The translations under genes were made by a program, and so were the position numbers. This document shows, in pieces, positions 28,288 to 36,345 of a DNA stretch of 64,000 nt. This DNA is from Polaromonas sp. AET17H-212 (GTDB taxonomy: Bacteria > Pseudomonadota > Gammaproteobacteria > Burkholderiales > Burkholderiaceae_C), in the NCBI RefSeq assembly GCF_002379085.1, contig NZ_NBZW01000013.1, positions 1 to 64,000 of the forward strand. The letters are read 5' to 3'. How positions within the stretch are numbered: position 1 is the stretch's first letter; each line of letters starts with the position of its first letter. Under the pieces are notes generated by a model. The model ran no database searches and had not been told where the DNA came from. It worked only from the letters and a program-made list of their open reading frames with translations.

Positions 28288-28941
28288 ATGCAGCTCAAGC
28301 CTCAAGACTTTGTAGTGGCCCTGAAGCTGGTGGCTTGGGGCGATCAGCGCTGGACATATGCGCGGCTGGCCCAAGAGCTGGGGTTGAGCGCCTCTGAGGC
28401 GCACGCCTGCATCAAGCGTGGTTTGCAGGCGGGGCTGCTGGTGCAGAACCACGAAGCTCTTGCGCCGGAGGTGGCCGCGCTGGCGGTGCACGAGCCAGCC
28501 GCCATTTACCGCGTGGCCCGGCGCAAGCGGGTCAGCGGCGAAGATGCTCCTGCCGATAACCCGGTGCGCCCCCACGCGCGCCAGCTGGCTGAGTTTGCGC
28601 TGCATGGCGCCAAATACGCTTTTGCAGCCGACAAGACGCCTTCCACGATCGGTGTGCCCACAAGCCACAGCGCCCCGGCATTTGCGGGCGTATTCGCGCC
28701 GGGGTCTGAGGATTACGTGTGGCCGCACCCCAATGGCACCATGCGTGGCATTGGCATAGAGCCACTGCACCCCAGCGTGCCGTTTGCGGCCATGCAAGAC
28801 GCCAGGCTGTATGAAATGCTGGCCCTGTTTGACGCCCTGCGCGTAGGCCGCGCGCGCGAGCGCGGCATGGCCATGGAGCGGCTGCAGGCTCTGATTGACC
28901 CATCCGCGCCAAAGCCGTTGAAAGGGCCTGTGCGTGGCTAA
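28288..28941 (+). CDS. winged-HTH protein, candidate antitoxin of an AbiE-like pair
   Basis: A 217-residue protein. Residues about 8-52 form an HTH (VALKLVAWGDQRWTYARLAQ, then ELGLSASEAHACIKRGLQAG). The rest is not recognised; KTPSTIGVPTSHSAPA and MRGIGIEPLHPSVPFA may be the functional core. It overlaps the downstream nucleotidyltransferase by eight bases. In AbiE-type systems the first gene is an HTH antitoxin that represses its own promoter, and tandem palindromes lie exactly there. Homology to AbiEi itself is not evident, so the role is inferred from arrangement. Confidence 0.65.
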   Translation: MQLKPQDFVVALKLVAWGDQRWTYARLAQELGLSASEAHACIKRGLQAGLLVQNHEALAPEVAALAVHEPAAIYRVARRKRVSGEDAPADNPVRPHARQLAEFALHGAKYAFAADKTPSTIGVPTSHSAPAFAGVFAPGSEDYVWPHPNGTMRGIGIEPLHPSVPFAAMQDARLYEMLALFDALRVGRARERGMAMERLQALIDPSAPKPLKGPVRG

Positions 28942-29611
28942 TCCCAACCTTGGTTTGTTGATAGGCATGGCCCAAGCGCTGGGGCCGCTGTGTGAGCGGG
29001 TGGTGTTTGTGGGTGGATGTGCCACGGGTCTTTTGCTGCCTGGCCCCAATCTGCTGGACGTGCGGCCTACAGAAGATGTCGATGGCATTGTGGAGGTGGC
29101 CACGCTGGCGGGTTACCACGCATTGGGCGATGAACTGTTGCAACGGGGCTTCAAGCAGACGATGGAGGACAACACGCCGCCATTCCGCTGGTTCTGGCAG
29201 CGCATGCAGTTGGACCTGGTGCCCCTGGACGAAAGGGTGCTTGGCTTTGCCAACCGCTGGTATCGCGCAGGGTTTGACGCTGCGGTACAAACCGAGGTGG
29301 CTCCGGGGCTGGTGCTGCGCCATTTGTCTGCGCCGTATTTTCTGGCATCCAAATTTGAGGCTTTCAAGGACAGGGGCCGCAATGATGTGTACACCAGCCA
29401 CGACCTGGAAGACATACTCGTCGTGATTGAAGGGCGGGCAGAGCTGGAGCAAGAACTATCAACGGCTGCAATGGATGTGCGCCAGCATGTGATGGATTGC
29501 GTCGACAAACTGCTTGCCAACCCCGATTTCAACAACGCGTTGGCCGGCTTGCTCAGTCAACCTGACAGGGAGCCGTTGGTGCGAGCCCGGCTGCAGCAGC
29601 TCACGGTGTGA
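28934..29611 (+). CDS. nucleotidyltransferase, AbiEii-like candidate toxin
   Basis: A 225-residue nucleotidyltransferase-fold protein. VFVGGCATGLL (24-34) with TEDVDGIV (D48, D50) is the hG[G/S]...DxD motif, and MQLDLVP gives a third acidic residue (D94). SKFEAFKDRGRN followed by DLEDI (about 139-161) matches the basic-acidic helix of AbiEii/AbiGii-type toxins. Such enzymes add nucleotides to tRNA in type IV toxin-antitoxin or phage-abortive systems. GTG 28934 is used, overlapping the HTH gene; the alternative ATG 28967-28969 would trim eleven residues. Lower GC than the backbone. Confidence 0.72.
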   Translation: MANPNLGLLIGMAQALGPLCERVVFVGGCATGLLLPGPNLLDVRPTEDVDGIVEVATLAGYHALGDELLQRGFKQTMEDNTPPFRWFWQRMQLDLVPLDERVLGFANRWYRAGFDAAVQTEVAPGLVLRHLSAPYFLASKFEAFKDRGRNDVYTSHDLEDILVVIEGRAELEQELSTAAMDVRQHVMDCVDKLLANPDFNNALAGLLSQPDREPLVRARLQQLTV

Positions 29612-29698
29612 GACAAGCTCGCTGGACTTGGTCTTGAGGTACAGATGTGACAGACGCTGTAGCCTGGGGGCGGAATGTGCCTTGAGATTGAGTCGAAA

Positions 29699-29760
29699 TG
29701 CTACTAAAACAATAGCTGCTCATGCTTGTTTTACCTGGGCTAGAGGCCGATTTGACATAA
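29699..29760 (+). repeat. interspersed repeat family, copy 6
   Basis: TGCTACTAAAACAATAGCTG, CTCATGCTTGTTTTACCTGG, then GCTAGAGGCCGATTTGACAT. It sits 88 bases after the nucleotidyltransferase stop and abuts a terminator hairpin. Confidence 0.82.
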
Positions 29761-29794
29761 AAAAAGCCGCCGGCAGTTGCCAGCGGCTTTTCTT
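29759..29794. terminator. bidirectional rho-independent terminator
   Basis: AAAGCCGCCGGCA (29763-29775) and TGCCAGCGGCTTT (29778-29790) form a 13-pair stem with one mismatch and a two-base loop. Seven T residues follow on the minus strand and TCTTT on the plus strand. It ends the vanAB/metE-like operon and can also stop the nucleotidyltransferase transcript. Confidence 0.88.
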
Positions 29795-29816
29795 TATCGG
29801 GCAGTCGGCGAACCGG

Positions 29817-30929
29817 TCAGACCGAACCCCACACCTCCTGCGCCGTCTCGATCACCAGACGCAGCTTGGCGCGCTGCGCCTCCACCGCGATGTCGTTGCC
29901 GTGCACGGTGCTGCTGAAGCCGCACTGCGGTGACAGGGCCAGTTGCTCCAGCGGGGCGTATTTGGCGGCTTGTTCGATGCGGTGCTTCAGCTCGTCCTTG
30001 TCTTCCAGCGTGCCGAACTTGGTGGTCACCAGGCCCAGCACCACGGTTTTGCCTTTGGGCAGGTAGCGCAGGGGTTTGAAGTCGCCGCTGCGAATGTCGT
30101 CGTACTCCATGAAGTAGGCGTCGAGGTTCATCTCTTTCAGCAGCGCCTCGGCCACCGGCTCGTAGTTGCCGCTGGCGGCGTGGGTGCTTTTGAAGTTGCC
30201 GCGGCACAGGTGCATGGCCAGCAGCATGCCGGGCGGTTTCTGGGCGACCACCAGGTTGATGAACTTGGCGTAGCGGTGCGGCAGCTCGTTGGGGTCATCA
30301 CCGCGCTGGCGGGCGGCTTCGCGCATTTTTTCGTCGCACAGGTAGGCCAGGTTGGTGTCGTCCATCTGCACATAGGTGCAACCGGCAGCGGCCAGGCTGC
30401 GCAACTCGTCGCCATAGGCATTGGCCACGTCCTGGTAGAACTCGGGGTCGAGCTCGGGGTAGTGCTCGCGGCTGATGCCGGCGCGGCCGCCGCGGAAGTG
30501 CAGCATGGTGGGCGAGGGGATGGTCACCTTGGGCGTGTTGCCGGCGCTCACCTGGCTTTTGAGGTACTGGAAGTCGGCGAGCTGGATGTCTTTCACGTGG
30601 CGCACCTTGTCGATCACGCGCATCACCGGCGGGGCCAACTCCTGCGTGCCGTCGGGCCGGATGACGGTGACCGGGATGTCGGTTTTCACGCCGCCGATCT
30701 GCTCGAGAAAATCAATGTGGAAGTAGGTGCGGCGGAACTCGCCGTCGGTGATGCTTTTCAGGCCCACGTCTTCCTGGAACTTGACGATCTCGGTGATGGC
30801 CTTGTCTTCCACCTTGCGCAGCTGCTCGGGCGTGATCTCGCCTTTGGCCTTCTGCTCGCGGGCCTCCAGCAGGTATTTGGGGCGCAGAAAACTGCCAACG
30901 TGGTCGTAGCGGGCGGGGAGCTGGGTCAT
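29817..30929 (-). CDS. MetE-like cobalamin-independent methyltransferase (C-terminal domain type)
   Basis: A 370-residue protein matching the catalytic half of MetE. It has HVGSFLRP at the N-terminus, the first zinc-ligand pair in MHLCRGN (H240, C242), QMDDTNLAYL, and the last zinc cysteine in SPQCGFSS (C336). Full MetE is about twice as long, so this is a stand-alone Meth_synt_2 protein. It lies 87 bases after vanB in the same direction, with a strong terminator after it, so it is part of the van operon. Methyl donor and acceptor are unknown; a link to one-carbon units released from vanillate is possible. Confidence 0.85.
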   Translation of the reverse strand: MTQLPARYDHVGSFLRPKYLLEAREQKAKGEITPEQLRKVEDKAITEIVKFQEDVGLKSITDGEFRRTYFHIDFLEQIGGVKTDIPVTVIRPDGTQELAPPVMRVIDKVRHVKDIQLADFQYLKSQVSAGNTPKVTIPSPTMLHFRGGRAGISREHYPELDPEFYQDVANAYGDELRSLAAAGCTYVQMDDTNLAYLCDEKMREAARQRGDDPNELPHRYAKFINLVVAQKPPGMLLAMHLCRGNFKSTHAASGNYEPVAEALLKEMNLDAYFMEYDDIRSGDFKPLRYLPKGKTVVLGLVTTKFGTLEDKDELKHRIEQAAKYAPLEQLALSPQCGFSSTVHGNDIAVEAQRAKLRLVIETAQEVWGSV

Positions 30930-31016
30930 GTCTCTTTTCCTTTGAGGTCGATGAAGTCAGGCAGGCGGAAGGGGAAGGTGAAGGTAAATACTAAGGCACA
31001 GCCGCCGGTTGCCGGT

Positions 31017-31973
31017 CTACAGGTCCAGCACCAGGGTTTTGCTTTTGGCGCGCGAGCAGCAGGGCGTGAACTGGTCGTTCTTCGCCTTCTCCTCGTCGGT
31101 GAAGTACATGTCGCGGTGGTCGGGCTCGCCCTCGAGCACACGCGTGATGCAGGTGCCGCAGACGCCTTGCTCGCAGGAGGTGAGGATCTCGATGCCGTGG
31201 TCTTTCAGCACCTGCACAACGTTCTGCGCCGCGCTCACGGTGTAGCTTTTGCCGGTGCTGGCGATCTTCACCTCAAAGCCGGTGTCGCCTGCGGTGTCCT
31301 GCGGCGCCGCGCCGAAATACTCGAGGTGGATCTGCTCGCTGCGCCAGCCGCTGGCCTTGGCCGTGCTGACCACATGCTCGATGAAACCGGCGGGGCCGCA
31401 GACATACAGCTGGTGTTCGGGGGCGGCGCCGGCCAGTGCGGCCGGCAGGTCCAGTTTCTGTTCCGCCGGACCGGCGTCGAAGTGGAAAAACACCCTGTCG
31501 GCAAAGGCCGAGTCGCGGATCTCCTGGCGGAAGGCAGTGCGTTCGGCCGAGCGGGTGCAGTAATGCAGGGTGAAGTCTGCGTGGATGGCCGCCAGCCGCT
31601 GTGCCATGCACAGCAGCGGCGTCACGCCGATGCCGCCGGCCAGCAGCAGCGTGCGCGGTGCGTGCTGCAGCGGAAAGTGGTTTTTCGGCGGACTGATGCG
31701 GATCATGTCGCCCTCGTTCACGGCCTCGTGCATGGCGACCGAGCCGCCGCGCGACGCGGGGTCGCGCAGCACGGCGATGCGGTAGCGGTGCTGCTCGATG
31801 GCCTCGTTGCACAGCGAGTACTGGCGCGTCAGCCCGCCGGGAATCTGCACATCGACATGCGAGCCTGCGCTGAAGGCCGGCAGCGGCGCACCGTCGGCGC
31901 GGGCCAACTCGAAGCTGGTGATGCCCTCGGCTTCAATGGTTTTTCGGATGACCTTGACTTCAAGACTGTCCAT
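31017..31973 (-). CDS. vanB: vanillate O-demethylase reductase subunit
   Basis: A 318-residue class IA Rieske reductase. The FMN-binding RQYSLCN is at 50-56, the NAD-binding GGIGVTPLL at 113-121, and the C-terminal plant-type [2Fe-2S] cluster uses C267, C272, C275 and C305 (CEQGVCGTC ... TPCC). It passes electrons from NADH to VanA. It starts three bases after the vanA stop. The length and domain order are those of VanB. Confidence 0.92.
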   Translation of the reverse strand: MDSLEVKVIRKTIEAEGITSFELARADGAPLPAFSAGSHVDVQIPGGLTRQYSLCNEAIEQHRYRIAVLRDPASRGGSVAMHEAVNEGDMIRISPPKNHFPLQHAPRTLLLAGGIGVTPLLCMAQRLAAIHADFTLHYCTRSAERTAFRQEIRDSAFADRVFFHFDAGPAEQKLDLPAALAGAAPEHQLYVCGPAGFIEHVVSTAKASGWRSEQIHLEYFGAAPQDTAGDTGFEVKIASTGKSYTVSAAQNVVQVLKDHGIEILTSCEQGVCGTCITRVLEGEPDHRDMYFTDEEKAKNDQFTPCCSRAKSKTLVLDL

Positions 31974-31975
31974 GG

Positions 31976-33031
31976 TCAGGCCGCCTGCTGCTGGGCTTGA
32001 ACAGGTGCCTGTTCCTGCGCGATGAGGCGATCGATGATGCGGCGCGACTGCACGCCGCCGGCGTCGATGTTGAGCATCAGCAGCTTGCGTTGCGGGAACA
32101 GCGTGAGGTTGCGCTGCTGCGCTTCCAGCACCGCGGTGTCTTCGGCGAACACCTTGCCCTGGCCCTCGCGGATCTGCGCGGTGAGCGCCTTGTCCTTGGG
32201 GTTGAAGTTGCGCGCCATGCCCCAGAAATACCACATCGAGGTTTCGGTTTCCGGCGTGATGAAGTCCACCACGATGCTGCTGACCTTGTCTTTCGGGTCG
32301 GCGTGGTAGCCGCCCTTGCCGGCGTGCGCCACGCCGACCTCGATCATGATATGGCTGGGCGGCGTGAAGCGGCAGACCTGCCAGCGGTCCACCGGCACGT
32401 CGTCGGCCAGGTTGTTGCCGCGCAGGTTGGCGCGCCAGAAGGGCGGCGGCATGACGTTTTCCATGAAGCGGCTGGTCACCACACTCTCGCCCTCGGTTTT
32501 GGTGGTGACGGGGGTTTCGTCGATTTCCTTCTGGCCGATGCTGGTGGTGTGCACATAGGTCTCGTGCGTCAGGTCCATCAGGTTGTCGATCATCAGGCGG
32601 TAGTCGCAGTGGATGTGGTACAGGCCGCCGGCATAGGCCCACTCGGGGTTGTCGGCCCAGTCGAGGTGGGGGATCCTGCTTTCATCGGCCAGCGCCGCGT
32701 CGCCGGTCCAGACCCAGATGAAGCCATGGCGCTCCACCACCGGAAAGCTGCGCGTGCGCGGAAAGCCCTGCACGCGCTGGCCGGGCATGGAAGCCACCTT
32801 GCCGTCGCATTCCATCACCAGCCCGTGGTAGCCGCAGACCAGCTTGCCTTCGCAGACGGTTCCCAAGGACAGCGCCGCGCCGCGGTGCGGGCAGAAATCA
32901 TCCAGCGCGGCGACCTTGCCTTCGGGGCCGCGGTAAAAAACAATTCTCTCGCCGCAGATCTGCCGGCCCAGCGGCTTGTCGTCGATTTCGGCGGGGGTGC
33001 AGGCAACATACCAGGTGTTTTTGGGAAACAT
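31976..33031 (-). CDS. vanA: vanillate O-demethylase oxygenase subunit
   Basis: A 351-residue Rieske oxygenase. The Rieske cluster is C47-x-H49 and C66-x2-H69 (CPHRG ... CGYHG). The mononuclear iron site is in DNLMDLTHETYVH (H156, H161). DYRLMIDNLMDLTHETYVH context and NIDAGGVQSRR are typical of VanA. It removes the methyl group of vanillate as formaldehyde and gives protocatechuate, the substrate of the pmd enzymes encoded further right. Regulation is probably by the divergent GntR protein through two TGTATACA sites. Confidence 0.93.
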   Translation of the reverse strand: MFPKNTWYVACTPAEIDDKPLGRQICGERIVFYRGPEGKVAALDDFCPHRGAALSLGTVCEGKLVCGYHGLVMECDGKVASMPGQRVQGFPRTRSFPVVERHGFIWVWTGDAALADESRIPHLDWADNPEWAYAGGLYHIHCDYRLMIDNLMDLTHETYVHTTSIGQKEIDETPVTTKTEGESVVTSRFMENVMPPPFWRANLRGNNLADDVPVDRWQVCRFTPPSHIMIEVGVAHAGKGGYHADPKDKVSSIVVDFITPETETSMWYFWGMARNFNPKDKALTAQIREGQGKVFAEDTAVLEAQQRNLTLFPQRKLLMLNIDAGGVQSRRIIDRLIAQEQAPVQAQQQAA

Positions 33032-33154
33032 GACGCTTGTCCGGAAGGAAGAGGGGTGGAGGGCAGGGAAGGATGTGGAGAGGTTTTTGGCGATGCTGTC
33101 CGCCTGGAACGGCTGGACGTCTCAGGCGGCGATTATGCAAAAAAATGGATTTGT

Positions 33155-33162
33155 TGTATACA
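33155..33162. promoter_or_regulatory. TGTATACA operator, distal copy
   Basis: An 8-bp perfect palindrome within TTGTTGTATACATTGG, 124 bases upstream of the vanA start. An identical core occurs 73 bases away beside vanR, about seven helical turns, so a repressor could bridge both. Confidence 0.7.
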
Positions 33163-33227
33163 TTGGCCTTGAAATTTAGCAAAATTCGCGCGCAATAACC
33201 GGAAAGTCAGCCTGAAGAGGTGTTGAC

Positions 33228-33235
33228 TGTATACA
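33228..33235. promoter_or_regulatory. TGTATACA operator, vanR-proximal copy
   Basis: The core lies in TTGACTGTATACATCAAG, which is palindromic beyond the core (TTGA..TCAA), 14 bases before the regulator's ATG. Binding here would block translation-proximal transcription of the regulator itself, consistent with autorepression. Confidence 0.7.
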
Positions 33236-33248
33236 TCAAGAGATCCAG

Positions 33249-34019
33249 ATGAACGACAAAACCATTTCCCTGGCCGCCGCCGAAGCGCAGGAGCCGGGTG
33301 CCTCCCAGACCGTCAAGGCGCAGCTGCGGCTGCGCGAAATGATTCTGGCCGGCGAGCTGCCCAGCGGCGCGCGTATTGCCGAGCTGGCCATTGTGGAAAG
33401 GTTGGGCGTGTCGCGCACGCCGATCCGCGCGGCGCTGATGCGGCTGGAGCAGGAGGGGCTGCTGGAAGGGCTGGTCAACGGCGGTTATGCGGTGCGCACG
33501 TTTTCGGAGCGCGATGTGTCCGAGGCGATTGAACTGCGCGGCACGCTCGAAGGGTTGTCAGCGCGGCTGGCGGCCGAACGCGGGGTGGCCGCCGCGGTGC
33601 TGGCCGAGGCGCGCGCCTGCCTCGGGCAGATCGACGGCGTGCTGAGCCAGCCGGCCCTGGATGACGAGTCTTTCCTGCGTTACGTCACGCTGAACCAGCG
33701 CTTTCACAACCTGCTCAGCGAGATGGCCGGCAGCACGGTGATCACGCGTGAACTCGAGCGCGTCGTCAGCCTGCCGTTTGCCTCACCCTCGGGTTTTGTC
33801 GTGGCGCAGGCCAACTCGCCGCAGGCGCGTGACATGCTGATCGTGGCGCAGGACCAGCACCGCCAGGTGCTGGACGCCATCGAGCGGCGCGAAGGCGCAC
33901 GTGCCGAAGCCATCATGCGCGAGCACTCGCGCATCGCCCAGCGCAACCTGCTCGAAGCCATGCAAAGCCAGGACCTGGAGCGGATGCCCGGCGTGCGGCT
34001 GATTCGCAAGCGCGGCTGA
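33249..34019 (+). CDS. vanR: GntR/FCD-family regulator, probable VanR
   Basis: A 256-residue regulator. The winged HTH (about 20-85) has LREMILAGELPSGARIAELA, then LGVSRTPIRAALMRLEQEGL; the FCD domain includes LNQRFHNLLSEMAGS and DQHRQVLDAI with metal-site histidines. It is divergent from vanAB and preceded by two TGTATACA palindromes. GntR-type VanR proteins repress vanAB until vanillate binds, so this is the expected role. The symbol rests on context. Confidence 0.82.
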   Translation: MNDKTISLAAAEAQEPGASQTVKAQLRLREMILAGELPSGARIAELAIVERLGVSRTPIRAALMRLEQEGLLEGLVNGGYAVRTFSERDVSEAIELRGTLEGLSARLAAERGVAAAVLAEARACLGQIDGVLSQPALDDESFLRYVTLNQRFHNLLSEMAGSTVITRELERVVSLPFASPSGFVVAQANSPQARDMLIVAQDQHRQVLDAIERREGARAEAIMREHSRIAQRNLLEAMQSQDLERMPGVRLIRKRG

Positions 34020-34159
34020 ACGCTGCAACCCCCAGGCCTTGATATGCATATTTGCTATAGCTGCAAGGCGGAAATCCATCTTGCGCATCTGACCGCGCAG
34101 GGGGATAGTCCGCGGTGACCTGTTGAATGCCCCCTTTTTTCGAACCCTCTGGAGAGACC

Positions 34160-35332
34160 ATGCACAAACGAATCTTTCTCGGCACGCTGGCCCTGGCTGT
34201 TGCCGCCCTGGCTGCAGGCGGCGCTGTGGCGCAGACCAACACCTTCAAGGTCGGCCTGATTCTTCCCATGACCGGTCCTTTCGCCTCGACCGGGCGCCAG
34301 ATTGAAGCGGCGGCCAAGCTCTACATGGCACAAAACGGCGACAACGTGGCCGGCAGGAAGATCGAGCTGATCATCAAGGACGACACCGGCACGCCCGACG
34401 TCACCAAACGCCTGGCGCAGGAAATGATCGTCAATGACAAGGTCAACGTGCTGGCCGGCTTCGGCCTGACGCCGCTGGCCTTTGCCACCGCGCCGCTGGC
34501 CACGCAGTCCAAGACACCGATGGTGGTGATGGCGGCGGCCACCTCCAGCATCACGCAGGCTTCGCCCTACATCGTGCGCACCAGCTTCACCTTGCCGCAG
34601 GTCACCGTCGGCATTGCCGACTGGGCGCCAAAAAACGGCATCAAGAAGGTGGTGAGCCTGGTCTCCGACTACGGCCCCGGCATCGACGCCGAGCGCACCT
34701 TCAAGGACCGCTTCACCTTCAATGGCGGCACCGTGGTCGAGGCCGTGCGGGTGCCGCTGCGCAACCCCGACTTCGCCCCTTTCCTGCAGAAAGTACGCGA
34801 CGCCAAGCCTGACGCCGTGTTTGCCTTTGTGCCCTCGGGCGCAGGCTCCGCGCTGATGAAGCAGTTCGCCGAACGCGGCCTGGACAAGGCCGGCATCAAG
34901 CTGATTGCCACCGGTGACGTGACCGATGACGACATCCTGAACGACATGGGCGAAGTCGCGGTGGGCGTGGTGACTTCGCACCACTACTCGGCGGCCCACA
35001 AGTCGGCGCTGAACCAGAAGTTTGTCGACGCCTTCAGCAAGGCCAACAAGGGCCTGCGCCCCAACTTCATGGCCGTCGGCGGTTACGACGGCATGCGCGT
35101 GATTTACGAAGCCCTGAAAACCACCAAGGGCAAAGGCGACGGCGAGGCCTTGCTGGGCGCCATGAAGGGCCAGGTCTTCGAGAGCCCGCGTGGCCCGGTG
35201 TTCATCGACGCGCAGACCCGCGACATCGTGCAGAACGTCTATATCCGCAAGGTCGAAAAAGTCGGCGGCCAGCTCTACAACGTCGAGTTCGAAACGATCA
35301 AGGACGTGAAGGACCCGGGCAAGACGAAGTAG
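34160..35332 (+). CDS. branched-chain-type ABC transporter substrate-binding protein
   Basis: A 390-residue LivJ-like receptor with signal peptide (MHKRIFLGTLALAVAALAAG to VAQ) and the Peripla_BP_6 start FKVGLILPMTGPFASTGRQI. GGAGAG precedes ATG 34160. It leads the five-gene transporter unit downstream of vanR. Receptors of this group in aromatic-degrading Burkholderiales often bind aromatic acids, so vanillate or a related acid is the likely ligand. Confidence 0.9.
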   Translation: MHKRIFLGTLALAVAALAAGGAVAQTNTFKVGLILPMTGPFASTGRQIEAAAKLYMAQNGDNVAGRKIELIIKDDTGTPDVTKRLAQEMIVNDKVNVLAGFGLTPLAFATAPLATQSKTPMVVMAAATSSITQASPYIVRTSFTLPQVTVGIADWAPKNGIKKVVSLVSDYGPGIDAERTFKDRFTFNGGTVVEAVRVPLRNPDFAPFLQKVRDAKPDAVFAFVPSGAGSALMKQFAERGLDKAGIKLIATGDVTDDDILNDMGEVAVGVVTSHHYSAAHKSALNQKFVDAFSKANKGLRPNFMAVGGYDGMRVIYEALKTTKGKGDGEALLGAMKGQVFESPRGPVFIDAQTRDIVQNVYIRKVEKVGGQLYNVEFETIKDVKDPGKTK

Positions 35333-35472
35333 TGGTACACCCCCATCCAGGCTCACTGCGTGTAGCCTGTTTCCCCCCTTGCAGGGGGCAACGCCTGCGG
35401 CCCGGCAAAGCCGGTTCCGCGGCGTTCCTGAAATGGCCTCCTTCAAGCAGCTTCTGACTATCCGGCCAAAAC
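35333..35472 (+). other. palindrome-rich spacer between receptor and permease genes
   Basis: Contains CCCCC-TTGCA-GGGGG-type hairpins (CCCCTTGCAGGGG near 35378) and GCCCGGCAAAGCCGG, followed by GGCGTTCC. Such spacers after LivJ-type genes recur in Comamonadaceae and may set receptor excess over permease. No gene is supported. Confidence 0.5.
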
Positions 35473-36345
35473 ATGTTGACCATTCTTTTTGACGGCATCG
35501 CCTACGGCATGCTGCTGTTTGTGCTCGCGGTCGGCCTGGCGGTCACCATGGGGTTGATGAATTTCATCAACCTCGCGCATGGCGCGTTTGCCATGGTCGG
35601 CGGCTACATCACGGTGCTGCTGATGCAGCGCCTGGGTGTGCCTTTCCTGCTGTGCCTGCCGCTGGCTTTCCTGGGCGCCGCGCTGCTGGGCGGGCTGCTG
35701 GAACGCACGCTGTACCGGCCCATGTACGCCAAGCCACACCTGGACCAGGTGCTGTTTTCCATCGGCCTGACCTTCATGGCCGTGGCCAGCATGGACTACT
35801 TCATGGGTTCGACCCAGCAGATCATCCAGCTGCCCGACTGGCTGCGTGGCCGCACCGAGCTTGGCAGCGGCGCCTGGGTGCTGGGCATGGGGCACTACCG
35901 GCTGTTCATCATTGCCGTGTGTGCGGCGCTGACGATTGCGCTGCAGTACGTGCTGGCGCGTACCCGTTTCGGCAGCCGCCTGCGCGCCTCGGTCGATGAC
36001 CAGCGCGTGGCCGCCGGCCTGGGCATCAATGTCAATGTGGTGTTTCTCTCCACCTTTGCCGTCGGCTCGGGCCTGGCCGGCCTGGGCGGCGCGCTGGGCG
36101 CCGAAGTGCTGGGGCTGGACCCGACCTTTCCGCTGAAATTCATGATTTACTTTTTGATCGTGGTCGCCGTCGGCGGCACCTCGTCCATCACCGGGCCGCT
36201 GCTGGCGGCGCTGCTGCTGGGCATTGCCGACGTGGCGGGCAAGTACTACATGCCCAAGCTCGGCGCCTTCATCGTCTACAGCCTGATGATCGTCATCCTG
36301 ATCTGGCGTCCGCAAGGCCTGTTTGTGCGCAAGGGGGGCAAGTGA
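35473..36345 (+). CDS. livH: branched-chain-type ABC permease LivH-like
   Basis: A 290-residue membrane protein with about eight hydrophobic segments. Family stretches are GLMNFINLAHGAFAMVGGYI near residue 27 and RASVDDQRVAAGLGINVN, the cytoplasmic EAA-like loop. It pairs with the LivM-like subunit whose ATG overlaps the stop codon by one base. Confidence 0.9.
   Translation: MLTILFDGIAYGMLLFVLAVGLAVTMGLMNFINLAHGAFAMVGGYITVLLMQRLGVPFLLCLPLAFLGAALLGGLLERTLYRPMYAKPHLDQVLFSIGLTFMAVASMDYFMGSTQQIIQLPDWLRGRTELGSGAWVLGMGHYRLFIIAVCAALTIALQYVLARTRFGSRLRASVDDQRVAAGLGINVNVVFLSTFAVGSGLAGLGGALGAEVLGLDPTFPLKFMIYFLIVVAVGGTSSITGPLLAALLLGIADVAGKYYMPKLGAFIVYSLMIVILIWRPQGLFVRKGGK

Noticed and set aside
29943-32000. 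685-residue + strand frame
   Set aside because: It is antisense to the MetE-like gene and vanB, with shadow composition and no domain.
34045-34070. An eleventh repeat copy
   Set aside because: Only a TTGCTATAGCTGCAAGG core remains; the downstream blocks are missing, so it was not counted.
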